DNA from: Roseomonas gilardii subsp. gilardii
GTDB lineage: Bacteria; Pseudomonadota; Alphaproteobacteria; Acetobacterales; Acetobacteraceae
Assembly: GCF_023078375.1 (NCBI RefSeq)
Contig: NZ_CP095554.1
Coordinates: 4,022,501 to 4,086,500, forward strand
DNA: 64,000 bases
Reading direction: 5' to 3'
Part shown: positions 9,318-17,797 of the stretch, piece after piece
How the letters are laid out: each line of letters starts with the position of its first letter
Position numbering within the stretch: position 1 is the first letter of the stretch
Translations under genes and position numbers: made by a program
The notes under the pieces: generated by a model
Told to the model about the DNA's origin: nothing
The model's database searches: none
The model's input: only the letters and a program-made list of their open reading frames with translations

Positions 9318-9376
9318 CCAGGGCCACGGACCAGGGCCACGGACCAGGGCCACGGACCGGGGCCACGGACCGGGGC
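9318..9376. repeat. 13-bp tandem repeat in terC-terC intergenic region
   Basis: Four complete and one partial copy of the 13-mer CCAGGGCCACGGA (third base A in three copies, G in the last) lie within the 399-base gap between the two terC genes. The rest of the gap (9006-9404) shows no convincing gene, promoter or riboswitch. Similar short G+C-rich tandem arrays occur at 54408 and 60956. Confidence 0.85.
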
Positions 9377-9404
9377 GCCACCCTCGCGGCGCGCCCCGCC
9401 TCCC

Positions 9405-10067
9405 TCAGCGCGTGGCGGCACCCCCGCCGAACCAGGCGGAGACATGCGGCCCGACCTCGTGCCAGCCCTCGAAGATCATGTTCAGCGCCACGTAGAGGAT
9501 CACCAGCAACCCGATCCAGGCGATCCAGCGGAAGCGCTCCAGCACGCGCGCGATGAAGCTCGCGGCCACGCCCATCAGCACCACCGAGATGGCGAGGCCG
9601 ATCACCAGCACGTCCAGATGCTCCTTCGCCGCGCCGGCCACCGCCAGCACGTTGTCGAGGCTCATGGACACGTCCGCGACCAGGATCTGCACGATCGCCT
9701 GGCCCAGCGTCTTGCGCGGCGCCCCGGACGCGGCGCCCGTCCCGCCGGACACCGCCTCATGCGCGGCCTCGGCGCCCTCGTGCTGCGCATGGTCCGCCCG
9801 CAGCTCCCGGTACATCTTCCAGCAGACCCAGAGCAGCAGCAGGCCGCCCATCAGCGTCAGGCCGACGATCGCCAGAAGCTGCGTGGTGATCGCCGCAAAG
9901 CCGATCCGCATGATCGTCGCGGCGCCAATGCCCCAGAGGATCGCCTTGCGCCGCTGGTCCGGCGGCAGCCCGGCCGCCGCCATGCCCACCACGATCGCGT
10001 TGTCGCCGGCCAGAACCAGGTCGATCAACAACACCTGCCCGAGGGCCAACAACCAATCCAGACTCAT
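9405..10067 (-). CDS. TerC-family integral membrane protein, second paralogue
   Basis: The 220-residue TerC homologue has the same acidic signatures as its neighbour (AGDNAIVVG near residue 20 and SMSLDNVLAV near 125) and about seven predicted helices. A hydrophilic His/Glu-rich loop (HAQHEGAEAAHE) in the middle could bind metal. The ATG at 10067 was chosen because the longer upstream opening is low-complexity Gly/Arg sequence without a start that keeps homology. A GAGGGGGAG stretch lies about 13 bases upstream. A likely divergent copy of an ancestral terC duplication, possibly with different metal preference. Confidence 0.82.
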   Translation of the reverse strand: MSLDWLLALGQVLLIDLVLAGDNAIVVGMAAAGLPPDQRRKAILWGIGAATIMRIGFAAITTQLLAIVGLTLMGGLLLLWVCWKMYRELRADHAQHEGAEAAHEAVSGGTGAASGAPRKTLGQAIVQILVADVSMSLDNVLAVAGAAKEHLDVLVIGLAISVVLMGVAASFIARVLERFRWIAWIGLLVILYVALNMIFEGWHEVGPHVSAWFGGGAATR

Positions 10068-10351
10068 CGGCGCTTCATCGCTCCCCCTCGCGGCCGGATC
10101 GGACCGGCCGGAAACCCGCCGGGCGCCGCCGCCCGCGGCGCTGCCACTTAAACACTCGGCAATCTTGCGGCAACATCGCGCAACGCTCCTGCCCTGCCGC
10201 AGCCGCCACGCCGCTCGCTCACCGCTCCTGCCGCCGCTTCCGGGGCCGGCCCCGGGGGCGGAGTGAGGATCAAAGGGCGCTCCGGGAGCAAGGCCAACGC
10301 CCCCAAAGGACAGCGGAACCCGGAACGAACAGCGCGCCGCCACGCCCCCGC

Positions 10352-11242
10352 TCAGGCCCGCAGCCACCCCTCCATCACCAGGGCGCAGCCTCCGGCCACC
10401 CCGGCACGGACAGCCCCACCCTCTCGCCAGGCCCGTGCCTGCAACAGGCTCACCCGCCCCATCTCCACCCCCTGCCGTACCGGCAGCGACAGCCGCTCCT
10501 CTCCGGACAGGTCGAGCAACAGGGCCGCCACCGTCGCCGTGGCGCTCCCCGTCGCCGGGTCCTCATAGAGCTCGCGCGTGAACATGCGCGAACGCAGCCC
10601 ACCCTCCGCCATCCGCACATAGGCGTAGACCGAGCTCGCTCCATCGCGCGGCAGCGTCCCGGCCCAGGCCAGCGGGTTCGGGCGGATACGCCCCAGCGCC
10701 TCCAGCCCCGCCAGTTCCACCACCAGGAAGGGCGTCCCCACCGACACGACCTGCGGCGCATGGCCCGCCACCACCACATCCTCCGCCCGCAGCGAAAGAC
10801 AGGACGCCATCTCCGCCGCGCCGCAGACAGCGAGGCGCGACAGGGCCTGCGGCGCCTCCAGCGACGCCCCGGCCACCGCCCCGCCTTCCAGCAGAGGCCG
10901 CACCGGCACCAGCCCGGCGATCTCCTCGAACAGCAGCACCTCCGGCACGGCCTCGCCCCGCGCCGCCATCTCCGAAGCCAGCACGAAGCCCGTGCCGATA
11001 TTCGGATGCCCGGCGAAGGGCATCTCCCGCACCGGCGTGAAGATCCGCACCCTTGCCTTATGCTCCGGCAGCTCCGGCGGCAGCACGAAAGCCGTCTCGG
11101 ACAGGTTGAACTCCCGGGCGATGCGTTGCATCGCCGTCCCGTCCAGCCCCGCCGCCTCCGGCAGCACCGCCAGCGGATTGCCCGCGTAGCGCTCCGAGGC
11201 GAAGACATCCACCGTCACGAAGCGATAGCGCCCACCGCTCAT
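10352..11242 (-). CDS. PhzF-family isomerase/epimerase
   Basis: Cytoplasmic protein of the PhzF fold (two diaminopimelate-epimerase-like halves), 296 residues, the family's usual size. The catalytic Glu is present in FNLSETAFV (Glu49), and the conserved FAGHPNIGTG and YEDPATGSA segments mark the two halves. PhzF isomerises a phenazine precursor, but most family members act on unknown substrates, and no other phenazine genes are nearby. The start overlaps the DUF1127 stop as ATGA, so the two genes are coupled. The divergent MocR regulator probably controls them. Confidence 0.85.
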   Translation of the reverse strand: MSGGRYRFVTVDVFASERYAGNPLAVLPEAAGLDGTAMQRIAREFNLSETAFVLPPELPEHKARVRIFTPVREMPFAGHPNIGTGFVLASEMAARGEAVPEVLLFEEIAGLVPVRPLLEGGAVAGASLEAPQALSRLAVCGAAEMASCLSLRAEDVVVAGHAPQVVSVGTPFLVVELAGLEALGRIRPNPLAWAGTLPRDGASSVYAYVRMAEGGLRSRMFTRELYEDPATGSATATVAALLLDLSGEERLSLPVRQGVEMGRVSLLQARAWREGGAVRAGVAGGCALVMEGWLRA

Positions 11243-11505
11243 GACCGGCGCGCCCGTTCCGCGACGACACCTGGCGTGCCATCCCAGAAGGGCCGGGCCG
11301 CCTCCATCGCCGCATCCATCGGCGTGAGGCCGATATCGGCCAGCTCCCGCTCCGGAAGCTCCCGCAGCATCCGCCGCGTCACGGCATTGCGGTGCCAGAC
11401 CGCCAACCCTGCCGCCATGCGCCTGAACAGGCTCCGCCCCGCCGTCGCAGCCAGGCCGTTGAACGCGGGATTGATCCGATCAACCCCAGGAATTGCTCCG
11501 AACAT
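11239..11505 (-). CDS. DUF1127 small protein
   Basis: Protein of 88 residues with the DUF1127 signature in the centre (RRMLRELPERELADIGL), an Arg-rich short motif common in alphaproteobacteria. Some family members influence phosphate metabolism and RNA turnover. It is longer than the common 47-residue members. It overlaps phzF by ATGA and is transcribed away from the MocR gene, whose binding sites would lie in the 91-base gap. Confidence 0.75.
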   Translation of the reverse strand: MFGAIPGVDRINPAFNGLAATAGRSLFRRMAAGLAVWHRNAVTRRMLRELPERELADIGLTPMDAAMEAARPFWDGTPGVVAERARRS

Positions 11506-11514
11506 CTGAGAATC

Positions 11515-11590
11515 GCACCAAATTGCACCGATTCACCTTCTGGCACAGCACCAATTTCCGCTTCAACATCGCAATTGTCCTCGGTACAAT
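11515..11590 (+). promoter_or_regulatory. MocR promoter and direct-repeat operator
   Basis: TTCAAC and TACAAT (11585-11590) separated by 17 bases form a sigma-70-like promoter whose expected start point coincides with the GTG at 11597, implying a leaderless mRNA. Upstream, direct repeats GCACCAAATT (11515-11524) and GCACCAATTT (11548-11557) are spaced 33 bases apart, about three helical turns, as is common for MocR dimers. They also lie over the promoter region of the divergent DUF1127-phzF pair. Confidence 0.45.
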
Positions 11591-11596
11591 ATTCCC

Positions 11597-12958
11597 GTGA
11601 CCGACTTCCGTGACCTCGCTGACCGCCTCGCCCACGACCTCGCGGAGGATCTCGCCGCCGGCCGCCGCCAGCCGGGCGAACGCCTCCCCCCCAGCCGCGA
11701 CTACGCCCACCGCCAGGGCATCGCCCCCTCCACCGCCTCCCGCGTCTATGCCGAGCTCGTCCGGCGCGGCATCGTGGTGGGCGAGGTCGGGCGCGGCACC
11801 TTCCTCCGCGCCACACAGGCCCCGCCCGGCCTCCCGGCACGCGAACGCCACACCGACCGAATCACCGATCTGGAGGTGAACTTCTCCGTCCTGCCGGAAC
11901 AGGGCGCGCTCCTCGCCCCCGCCCTCGCCCGCCTGTCACGGCCGGAGGCACTGCAGCCCCTGCTTTCCCATGCCGCCGCCGCCGGCGACGCCACCATCCG
12001 CGCCGCCACCACCAGCCTTCTCACCCGCGCCGGCTGGGCGCCCGATCCCGAATCCCTGCTCTTCGCCGGCCGCGGCCAGCAGGCCCTCTCCGCCTGCTTC
12101 ACCGCCCTCATCGCCCCCGGCGAGCGCCTGGGCCTGGAGGCCATGACCTACCCGCTCGCCAAAGGCATCGCCCAGCGCCTCGGCCTCGCCCTCGTGCCGC
12201 TGGCCATGGACGGCCACGGCCTGCGCCCCGATGCCCTGGCAGCGGCCCATGCCGCCCATCCGCTGCGCCTGCTCTACCTGCAGCCGGACCTGCACAACCC
12301 GCTCGGCCCCAGCATGCCCGAAGCCCGCCGCCGGGAGATCGCCGCCCTCTGCCGCAGCCTGGACATCCTGGTGGTGGAGGACTCCGTCTACGGCTTCCTC
12401 GCCGAGGACATCCTCCCGCCGCTCGCCGCCCATGCGCCGGAACGCGTGGTGCTGGTGGACAGCCTCTCCAAGCGCGTCGCCCCCGGCATGACGCTGGGCA
12501 TCCTCGCCACCCCGCCCGCCCTGCGCCCCCGCATCGCCGCCGCCCTGCGCGTCGGCGGCTGGGCCGCCCAGGGCTTCACCCTCGCCGCCGCCGCCGCCTG
12601 GATGGAGGATGGCAGCGTCGCGGAACTCGTCCGCCGCAAGCGCCAGGACGCCCGCCGCCGCAACGCCCTGGCGCGCGACCTCCTCGGCGCCGCCGGCCTC
12701 TCCCTGCGCGGCGATCCGCGCGCCTATCACCTCTGGCTCGAACTGCCCGATCCCTGGCGGGCGGAAACCTTCGTGGCCGCCGCCGCCCGCCGCCGCATCG
12801 CCGTCTCCCCCGCCGCCGAATTCGCCACCGGCCCCGGCCACGCCCCCGATGCCGTCCGCCTGGCCCTCGCCGCTCCCGCGGAAGCCACCCTGCGCCCGGC
12901 CCTCGAAACCCTGCTGGAACTCGCCCTCGCCGGCCCCGACGCCACCCTCGTCGGCTGA
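11597..12958 (+). CDS. MocR/GntR-family PLP-dependent transcriptional regulator
   Basis: The product is a 453-residue chimera of an N-terminal GntR winged helix (residues 1-72, LPPSRDYAHRQGIAPSTASRVY) and an aminotransferase-like domain. Aminotransferase landmarks are present: VVEDSVYGF (Asp262, Tyr265) and the cofactor lysine in DSLSKRVAPG (Lys292). Such proteins sense amino acids, amines or PLP itself and regulate a divergent gene. Here that would be DUF1127-phzF, and autoregulation is also usual. The GTG start is selected because homology begins there and a promoter abuts it. The effector is not deducible. Confidence 0.88.
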   Translation: MTDFRDLADRLAHDLAEDLAAGRRQPGERLPPSRDYAHRQGIAPSTASRVYAELVRRGIVVGEVGRGTFLRATQAPPGLPARERHTDRITDLEVNFSVLPEQGALLAPALARLSRPEALQPLLSHAAAAGDATIRAATTSLLTRAGWAPDPESLLFAGRGQQALSACFTALIAPGERLGLEAMTYPLAKGIAQRLGLALVPLAMDGHGLRPDALAAAHAAHPLRLLYLQPDLHNPLGPSMPEARRREIAALCRSLDILVVEDSVYGFLAEDILPPLAAHAPERVVLVDSLSKRVAPGMTLGILATPPALRPRIAAALRVGGWAAQGFTLAAAAAWMEDGSVAELVRRKRQDARRRNALARDLLGAAGLSLRGDPRAYHLWLELPDPWRAETFVAAAARRRIAVSPAAEFATGPGHAPDAVRLALAAPAEATLRPALETLLELALAGPDATLVG

Positions 12959-13088
12959 GCCAGCCCGGCCTCCATGACGGTCATCACCCCGGGTGATGAC
13001 CACCCCGCCCGCAACCGCCCCATATCCCGCGGCAACAGCCCCGGGCGCCCCCCGCCCCACACCTCTCCCAACCGGGACCACACACCCC

Positions 13089-14110
13089 ATGAAGAAGATC
13101 GGCTTCCTCTCCTTCGGGCACTGGACGCCCTCCCCCATTCCGGCACCCGCAGCGCCGCCGACGCCCTGCTGCAATCCATCGACCTCGCCGTGGCGGCCGA
13201 GGAGCTGGGCGCGGACGGCGCCTATGTCCGCGTCCACCACTTCGCCCGCCAGCTCGCCTCGCCCTTCCCGCTCCTCGCCGCCATGGGCGCGCGGACGAAG
13301 ACGATCGAGCTCGGCACCGCCGTCATCGACATGCGCTACGAGAACCCGCTCTACATGGCGGAGGATGCCGGCGCCGCCGACCTCATTTCTGGCGGCCGCC
13401 TCCAGCTCGGCCTCAGCCGCGGCTCGCCCGAGCAGGTGATCGATGGCTGGCGCCACTTCGGCTACGCCCCCGCCGAGGGCGAGACGGATGCCGATCTGGG
13501 CCGCCGCCACGCGGAAGTCTTCCTCGAAGTGCTCAAGGGCCAGGGCTTCGCCCGCCCCAACCCGCGCCCGATGTTCCCCAACCCGCCCGGCCTGCTGCGG
13601 CTGGAGCCCTATTCCGAGGGGCTGCGCGAGCGCATCTGGTGGGGCTCCGGCTCCAACGCCACGGCCGTCTGGGCGGCGAAGCTCGGCATGAACCTGCAAA
13701 GCTCCACCCTCAAGGACGACGAAACCGGCGAGCCCTTCCACATCCAGCAGGCCAGGCAGATCCGCCTCTACCGCGAGGCCTGGAAGGAAGCGGCCCACGG
13801 CCGCACCCCGCGCGTTTCCGTCAGCCGCAGCATCTTCCCCCTGCTCGACGACCGGGACCGCGAGTATTTCGGCCGTGGCGGCAAGGAGCAGGACCAGGTC
13901 GGCCTGCTCGGCGACAACACCCGCGCCATCTTCGGCCGCGGCTACACCGCCGAGCCCGAGGCCCTGATCGCCCAGCTCCGCGAGGACGAGGCCATCGCCG
14001 AGGCCGACACCCTGCTGCTGACCATCCCCAACCAGCTCGGCGTCGAATACTGCGCCCATGTCATCGAGGGCATCCTGAAGCACATCGCCCCCGCCCTCGG
14101 CTGGCGCTGA
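13089..14110 (+). CDS. LLM-class flavin-dependent oxidoreductase (frameshift near N-terminus)
   Basis: Luciferase-like FMN-dependent monooxygenase with the TIM-barrel landmarks YVRVHHFARQLASPFPLLAAMG, GTAVIDMRYENPLYMAEDAG and GGRLQLGLSRGSPEQVI. The natural start MKKIGFLSFGHWTPS lies in a different frame from the rest (HSGTRSAADALLQ onward). Adding one C to the run of five at 13132-13136 joins both into one protein of about 340 residues. An in-frame opening from 12974 avoids the shift but its N-terminus has no homology. The substrate is unknown. The gene is monocistronic and ends at a long hairpin. Confidence 0.78.
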
Positions 14111-14114
14111 ACAG

Positions 14115-14159
14115 CCAGCGGCCTCCTGGGGAGGCGCCGCCTCCCCAGGAGGCCGCTGG
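14115..14159. terminator. Perfect 21-bp hairpin after monooxygenase gene
   Basis: A perfect 21-bp inverted repeat (arms 14115-14135 and 14139-14159) with a 3-base loop begins 4 bases after the stop at 14110. A second small hairpin follows (GGGGACAT, GGT, ATGTCCCC at 14158-14176). No U tract follows, so rho-independent termination is possible but not typical. It may equally be a mobile repeat. Confidence 0.55.
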
Positions 14160-14252
14160 GGACATGGTATGTCCCCAGACCCCGCCTTTCGCTGGCACCG
14201 GGTGGCAAGGTCAGCCAGCAGCCCGATCCCGAAAAGCAGGTGGATCGGCGGG

Positions 14253-14450
14253 ACTCCAAAAGAAGAAAAACACCATCTCCACACTCGTGGCGCCGACAGC
14301 CCGCCGGAGAGCCTGGCTCTCCGGCGCGATCCGGCCACAGCGAGTGCCAACAAACCGGGTCCAGGGCCCGCAGGGTCCTGGCGGATGGGGGGTCCGGGGG
14401 TGAAGGCGGCGCCTTCCCCCGGGACGGCGCAACGCCCGGAAAGAGCCGCC
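14253..14450 (-). repeat. 3'-end repeat, copy 1 (after ilvE)
   Basis: Reading on the minus strand from just after the ilvE stop, GGCGGCTCTTTCCG is followed by a strong hairpin centred on AAGGCGCCGCCTT flanked by CCGGGGG/CCCCCGG. Then come a TCCTGG element and a GCCGGAGAGC/GCTCTCCGGC hairpin. The same order recurs after hemA at 52276-52480 and, in part, after the PLD gene at 63543. It fills most of the 340-base gap 14111-14450; I see no gene there. Confidence 0.75.
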
Positions 14451-15539
14451 TTACGCCGCCGCCGGCACCTTCACTTCGCTCGTCCAGCCATGGGCATCCG
14501 GCGCGGTGCCGTACTGGATCGCCACGATCGCCTCGTACAGCTTCTGCGTCAGCGGCCCGGTCTCGCCACCGTTGATGACGATCTTCTCGCCCTTGTAGCC
14601 GAGCAGCCCGACCGGCGAGACGACGGCGGCGGTGCCCGTGCCCCACATCTCCTTCAGCGTCCCGTCGCGCCCGGCCTGCATCACCTCGTCGATGGTGATC
14701 GGCCGCTCGCTGGCCTTCACGCCCCAGTCGCGCAGCAGGGTCAGGATGGAGTTGCGCGTCACGCCGTCCAGGATGGTGCCGGCCAGCGGCGGGGTGATCA
14801 CCTCGTCGCCGATCTTCACCATGATGTTCATGGTGCCCACCTCGTCGAGGTAGCGCCGCTCCACGCCATCCAGCCACAGCACCTGGGTATAGCCCTGCGC
14901 CTCGGCATCCTGCGCGGCGGCGAGGGAGGCCGCGTAGTTGGCCGCCGTCTTGGCCTCGCCCAGCCCGCCGCGCACCGCGCGCACATACTTGTCCGTGGCC
15001 AGGATCTTCACCGGCTTCACGCCTTCCTTGTAGTAGGCGCCGACCGGCGAGCAGATGACGAAATAGGTCAGCCGGTGCGCCGGATGCACGCCGAGCTGCA
15101 CCTCCGTCGCGACCACCGTGGGGCGGATGTACAGCGACGTCCCCGCGCGGTGCGGCACCCAGTCATGGTCCACCGCCACCAGTTCCTCGAAGGAACGGCG
15201 GATCAGCTCCGGGTCCATCGGCGGGATGCAGAGCGCGGCGCAGGACTTGTTCAGCCGCTCGGCATGCCGCCGGGCGCGGAACAGGCGGATCTTGCCGTCC
15301 GGCCCGCGGAAGGCCTTCAGCCCGTCGAACACCGTCTGCCCGTAATGCAGGACCGAGGTCGCCGGGTCCATGCTCAGCGGCCCATAGGGAACGATGCGCG
15401 GGTCGTGCCAGCCCTTCCCCTCCTCGTAGTCCATCAGGAACATGTGGTCGGTCATGACCTTGCCGAAGGTCAGGTCGGCCTCGTCGGGGCGCGGCTTCGG
15501 AGACTGGGTGCGGGTCACGCGGATGGTCGGAATGGTCAT
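14451..15539 (-). CDS. ilvE: Branched-chain amino acid aminotransferase
   Basis: Class IV PLP aminotransferase catalysing the last step of Ile, Leu and Val synthesis and the first of their breakdown, using glutamate/2-oxoglutarate. At 362 residues it is of the larger type II (eukaryote-like) group. Visible landmarks are YGPLSMDPATSVLHYGQTVFDG, the cofactor lysine in GLGEAKTAANYAAS (Lys197), and YLDEVGTMNI. The ATG at 15539 begins the conserved MTIPTIRVTRTQSP. An in-frame ATG 11 codons upstream has a poorly spaced ribosome site, while AAGAG lies 8 bases before the chosen one. Monocistronic; a repeat hairpin follows the stop. Confidence 0.92.
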   Translation of the reverse strand: MTIPTIRVTRTQSPKPRPDEADLTFGKVMTDHMFLMDYEEGKGWHDPRIVPYGPLSMDPATSVLHYGQTVFDGLKAFRGPDGKIRLFRARRHAERLNKSCAALCIPPMDPELIRRSFEELVAVDHDWVPHRAGTSLYIRPTVVATEVQLGVHPAHRLTYFVICSPVGAYYKEGVKPVKILATDKYVRAVRGGLGEAKTAANYAASLAAAQDAEAQGYTQVLWLDGVERRYLDEVGTMNIMVKIGDEVITPPLAGTILDGVTRNSILTLLRDWGVKASERPITIDEVMQAGRDGTLKEMWGTGTAAVVSPVGLLGYKGEKIVINGGETGPLTQKLYEAIVAIQYGTAPDAHGWTSEVKVPAAA

Positions 15540-15685
15540 GGCACCAGCTCTTTTGGTTTCGTTGCTCGTCATGCCTTTGTAGCGCAAGAAACTGCCCCGG
15601 AAGGCCCTCCGCCTGCACGATCTGGTCCTGCCTGCCTTGTGCGGAGTGCGGGGCGGGCCGGGCAAGCCCCTCGGCTCGCCCAGTT

Positions 15686-16255
15686 TCAGCGTCCCGGCAT
15701 GGACCCTGGCCGGAGATAGGCGAACATATGAGGCACGTAGTCGGCCTTCCCAATCCCGACCCCTTGGCTCCGGAGGATCGCATAGGCGGTCACGGCGTGG
15801 AAATAGAACTGCGGCAGCGCCCAGTCGCGGGCATATTCCTCGCCCGTCAGGTCGAAGGTGATGCCTCCCGGAAGCTCGATGACGACCGGCAGGCCGGCTC
15901 CGCCATCCAGCGCGTCCGGAGCCAGGCCATCGAGGAGCGAAAGGGCCTCGTCGATCCGCGCCCGGGCGTCCGAGATCAGCCCGGGCGCTTCGCCGGCATG
16001 ACGCCCTTCGGCCGCCAGTTCATCCAGGGACCCTGGCATCGGCTCTCCCCGCAGCCTGAACACCGCTTCCTGCGCCTGGAGCGCGGCGAATCTCAACTGT
16101 GTCGCCAGGGGGTACATGTCGGCGGCCAGCCGGGCCGAGAGGATGGCCTCCGCCCGCCCCGGCACCTGCTGCTGCGCCTTGTCCAGCAGGCCAGCCAGCA
16201 TGCGCAGCATCTGCCGGTAGGTGGGAACGAGAAGACCGGTCAATGTGAGTGACAT
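15686..16255 (-). CDS. DUF1993 family protein
   Basis: Protein of 189 residues matching the DUF1993 layout: N-terminal LTLTGLLVPTYRQMLRMLAGLLDKA, a central MYPLATQLRFAALQAQEAVFRL helix, and C-terminal LPQFYFHAVTAYAILRSQGV followed by a GKADYV segment. The family resembles DinB-like four-helix bundles and has no established function. The start ATG has a GAGGGAAC ribosome site four bases upstream. It stands between ilvE and purB, divergent from purB, with no evident functional link to either. Confidence 0.8.
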   Translation of the reverse strand: MSLTLTGLLVPTYRQMLRMLAGLLDKAQQQVPGRAEAILSARLAADMYPLATQLRFAALQAQEAVFRLRGEPMPGSLDELAAEGRHAGEAPGLISDARARIDEALSLLDGLAPDALDGGAGLPVVIELPGGITFDLTGEEYARDWALPQFYFHAVTAYAILRSQGVGIGKADYVPHMFAYLRPGSMPGR

Positions 16256-16447
16256 GAATGTTCCCTCTTGAGGGCCGGCCCGGATGGCGCCCTGATCCGT
16301 TTCGAGAGAGCTGATGAGACAACCTGCCCGCCGCGCACACCAGGGTCCCGGCCTCCAGACCCCCCGCACCCCAGCCCCGCACCGCTTTCCCTTGACGAAC
16401 CCTCCCCCCACGCGCGAGGGGGACCGCGCCGTTCAGAGAGGTCCCCC

Positions 16448-17791
16448 ATGGTCCCGCGCTACGCCCGCCCCGAGATGACCGCGATCTGGTCGCCCGAGAC
16501 CCGCTACAAGATCTGGTTCGAGATCGAGGCCCTGGCGGCCGAGGCCATGGGCCAGCTCGGCACCATCCCGGCCGAGGCCGCGCGCGTGATCCGCGAGAAG
16601 GGCGACCTCCGCACCGCCGGCATCACCGCCGCCGATGTGGAGCGCATCGACGAGATCGAGCGCACCACCCGCCACGACGTCATCGCCTTCCTCACCTGGC
16701 TGGGCGAGGGCATCGGCCCCGAGGCCCGCTTCATGCACCAGGGCATGACCTCCTCGGACGTGCTCGACACCTGCCTGAACGTGCAGCTCACCCGCGCCGC
16801 CGACCTGCTCCTGGCCGATCTGGACGCGCTCCTCGCCGCCCTCCGCCGCCGGGCCGAGGAACACGCGCTCACCCCCACCATCGGCCGCAGCCACGGCATC
16901 CATGCCGAACCCACGACCTTCGGCATCAAGCTCGCCGGCCATTGGGCGGAATTCGCCCGCTGCCGCAGGCGCCTCGCCGCCGCGCGGGAGGAGGTCGCGA
17001 CCTGCGCCATCTCCGGCCCCGTCGGCACCTTCGCCTCGGTCGATCCCCGTGTGGAGGCCTTCGTCGCCGAACGCCTGGGCCTGCGCGCCGAGCCCGTCTC
17101 CACCCAGGTGATCCCCCGCGACCGCCACGCCGCCTTCTTCTGCGCCCTGGCCATCACCGCCAGCGCCATCGAGCGCCTGGCCACCGAGGTCCGCCACCTC
17201 CAGCGCTCCGAGGTGCGGGAGGCCGAGGAATACTTCCACCCGGGCCAGAAGGGCTCCTCCGCGATGCCGCACAAGCGCAACCCGGTGCTGAGCGAGAACC
17301 TCACCGGCCTCGCCCGCGTCATCCGCGGCTACGCCGCCCCGGCCCTGGAGAACGTCGCCCTCTGGCACGAGCGCGACATCAGCCACAGCAGCGTCGAGCG
17401 CTTCATCGGCCCCGACGCCACCATCACCATGGACTTCGCCCTGGCCCGCGCCACCTCGATGATGGACAAGCTGACCGTCTATCCCGAGCAGATGAAGCGC
17501 AACCTCGAGGCCCTGGGCGGCGTCGTCCACAGCCAGAAGGTCCTGCTTGCCCTCACCCAGGCCGGCATGAGCCGCGAGGCCTCCTATGCCGCCGTCCAGC
17601 GCGCCGCCATGGCCACCTGGACCGCCCTGGGCACGCCCAACGGCCGCTCCTTCCGCGACGAGCTCCTCTCCGACCCCGAGGTCTCCGCCAAGCTCGACGC
17701 CGCGACGCTCGACGCCGCCATGGACCCGGCCAAGGACTTCCGCCACACCCAGGCCACCCTGGCCCGCGTCTTCGCCAGCGAAGGCGCCTGA
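16448..17791 (+). CDS. purB: Adenylosuccinate lyase
   Basis: Fumarase-superfamily enzyme that removes fumarate from SAICAR and from adenylosuccinate in purine synthesis. The 447-residue product carries GRSHGIHAEP (147-154), TSSDVLDT (101-108) and the superfamily signature SSAMPHKRNP (270-279). The ATG at 16448 begins the conserved MVPRYARPEM; the longer upstream opening is Pro-rich non-homologous sequence. The other de novo purine genes (purC, S, Q, L) start 1.8 kb downstream but are separated by two minus-strand genes and terminators, so purB is its own unit. Confidence 0.96.
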   Translation: MVPRYARPEMTAIWSPETRYKIWFEIEALAAEAMGQLGTIPAEAARVIREKGDLRTAGITAADVERIDEIERTTRHDVIAFLTWLGEGIGPEARFMHQGMTSSDVLDTCLNVQLTRAADLLLADLDALLAALRRRAEEHALTPTIGRSHGIHAEPTTFGIKLAGHWAEFARCRRRLAAAREEVATCAISGPVGTFASVDPRVEAFVAERLGLRAEPVSTQVIPRDRHAAFFCALAITASAIERLATEVRHLQRSEVREAEEYFHPGQKGSSAMPHKRNPVLSENLTGLARVIRGYAAPALENVALWHERDISHSSVERFIGPDATITMDFALARATSMMDKLTVYPEQMKRNLEALGGVVHSQKVLLALTQAGMSREASYAAVQRAAMATWTALGTPNGRSFRDELLSDPEVSAKLDAATLDAAMDPAKDFRHTQATLARVFASEGA

Positions 17792-17797
17792 GGATAC

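Noticed and set aside
9318-9376. CRISPR array
   Set aside because: Units are 13 bp with no spacers and no cas genes; a simple tandem repeat.
9006-10351. yybP-ykoY manganese riboswitch upstream of either terC gene
   Set aside because: Such leaders often precede terC, but I do not find the conserved core motifs on the minus strand; only G+C-rich hairpins and the tandem repeat are present.
10352-11242. Phenazine biosynthesis locus
   Set aside because: Only a PhzF-family gene is present, and this family mostly has unrelated roles; no phzA-G genes accompany it.
12974-14110. Monooxygenase starting at 12974
   Set aside because: This in-frame start gives a non-homologous Pro/Arg-rich N-terminus, whereas the conserved MKKIGFLSFGHW start is present at 13089 in the neighbouring frame.
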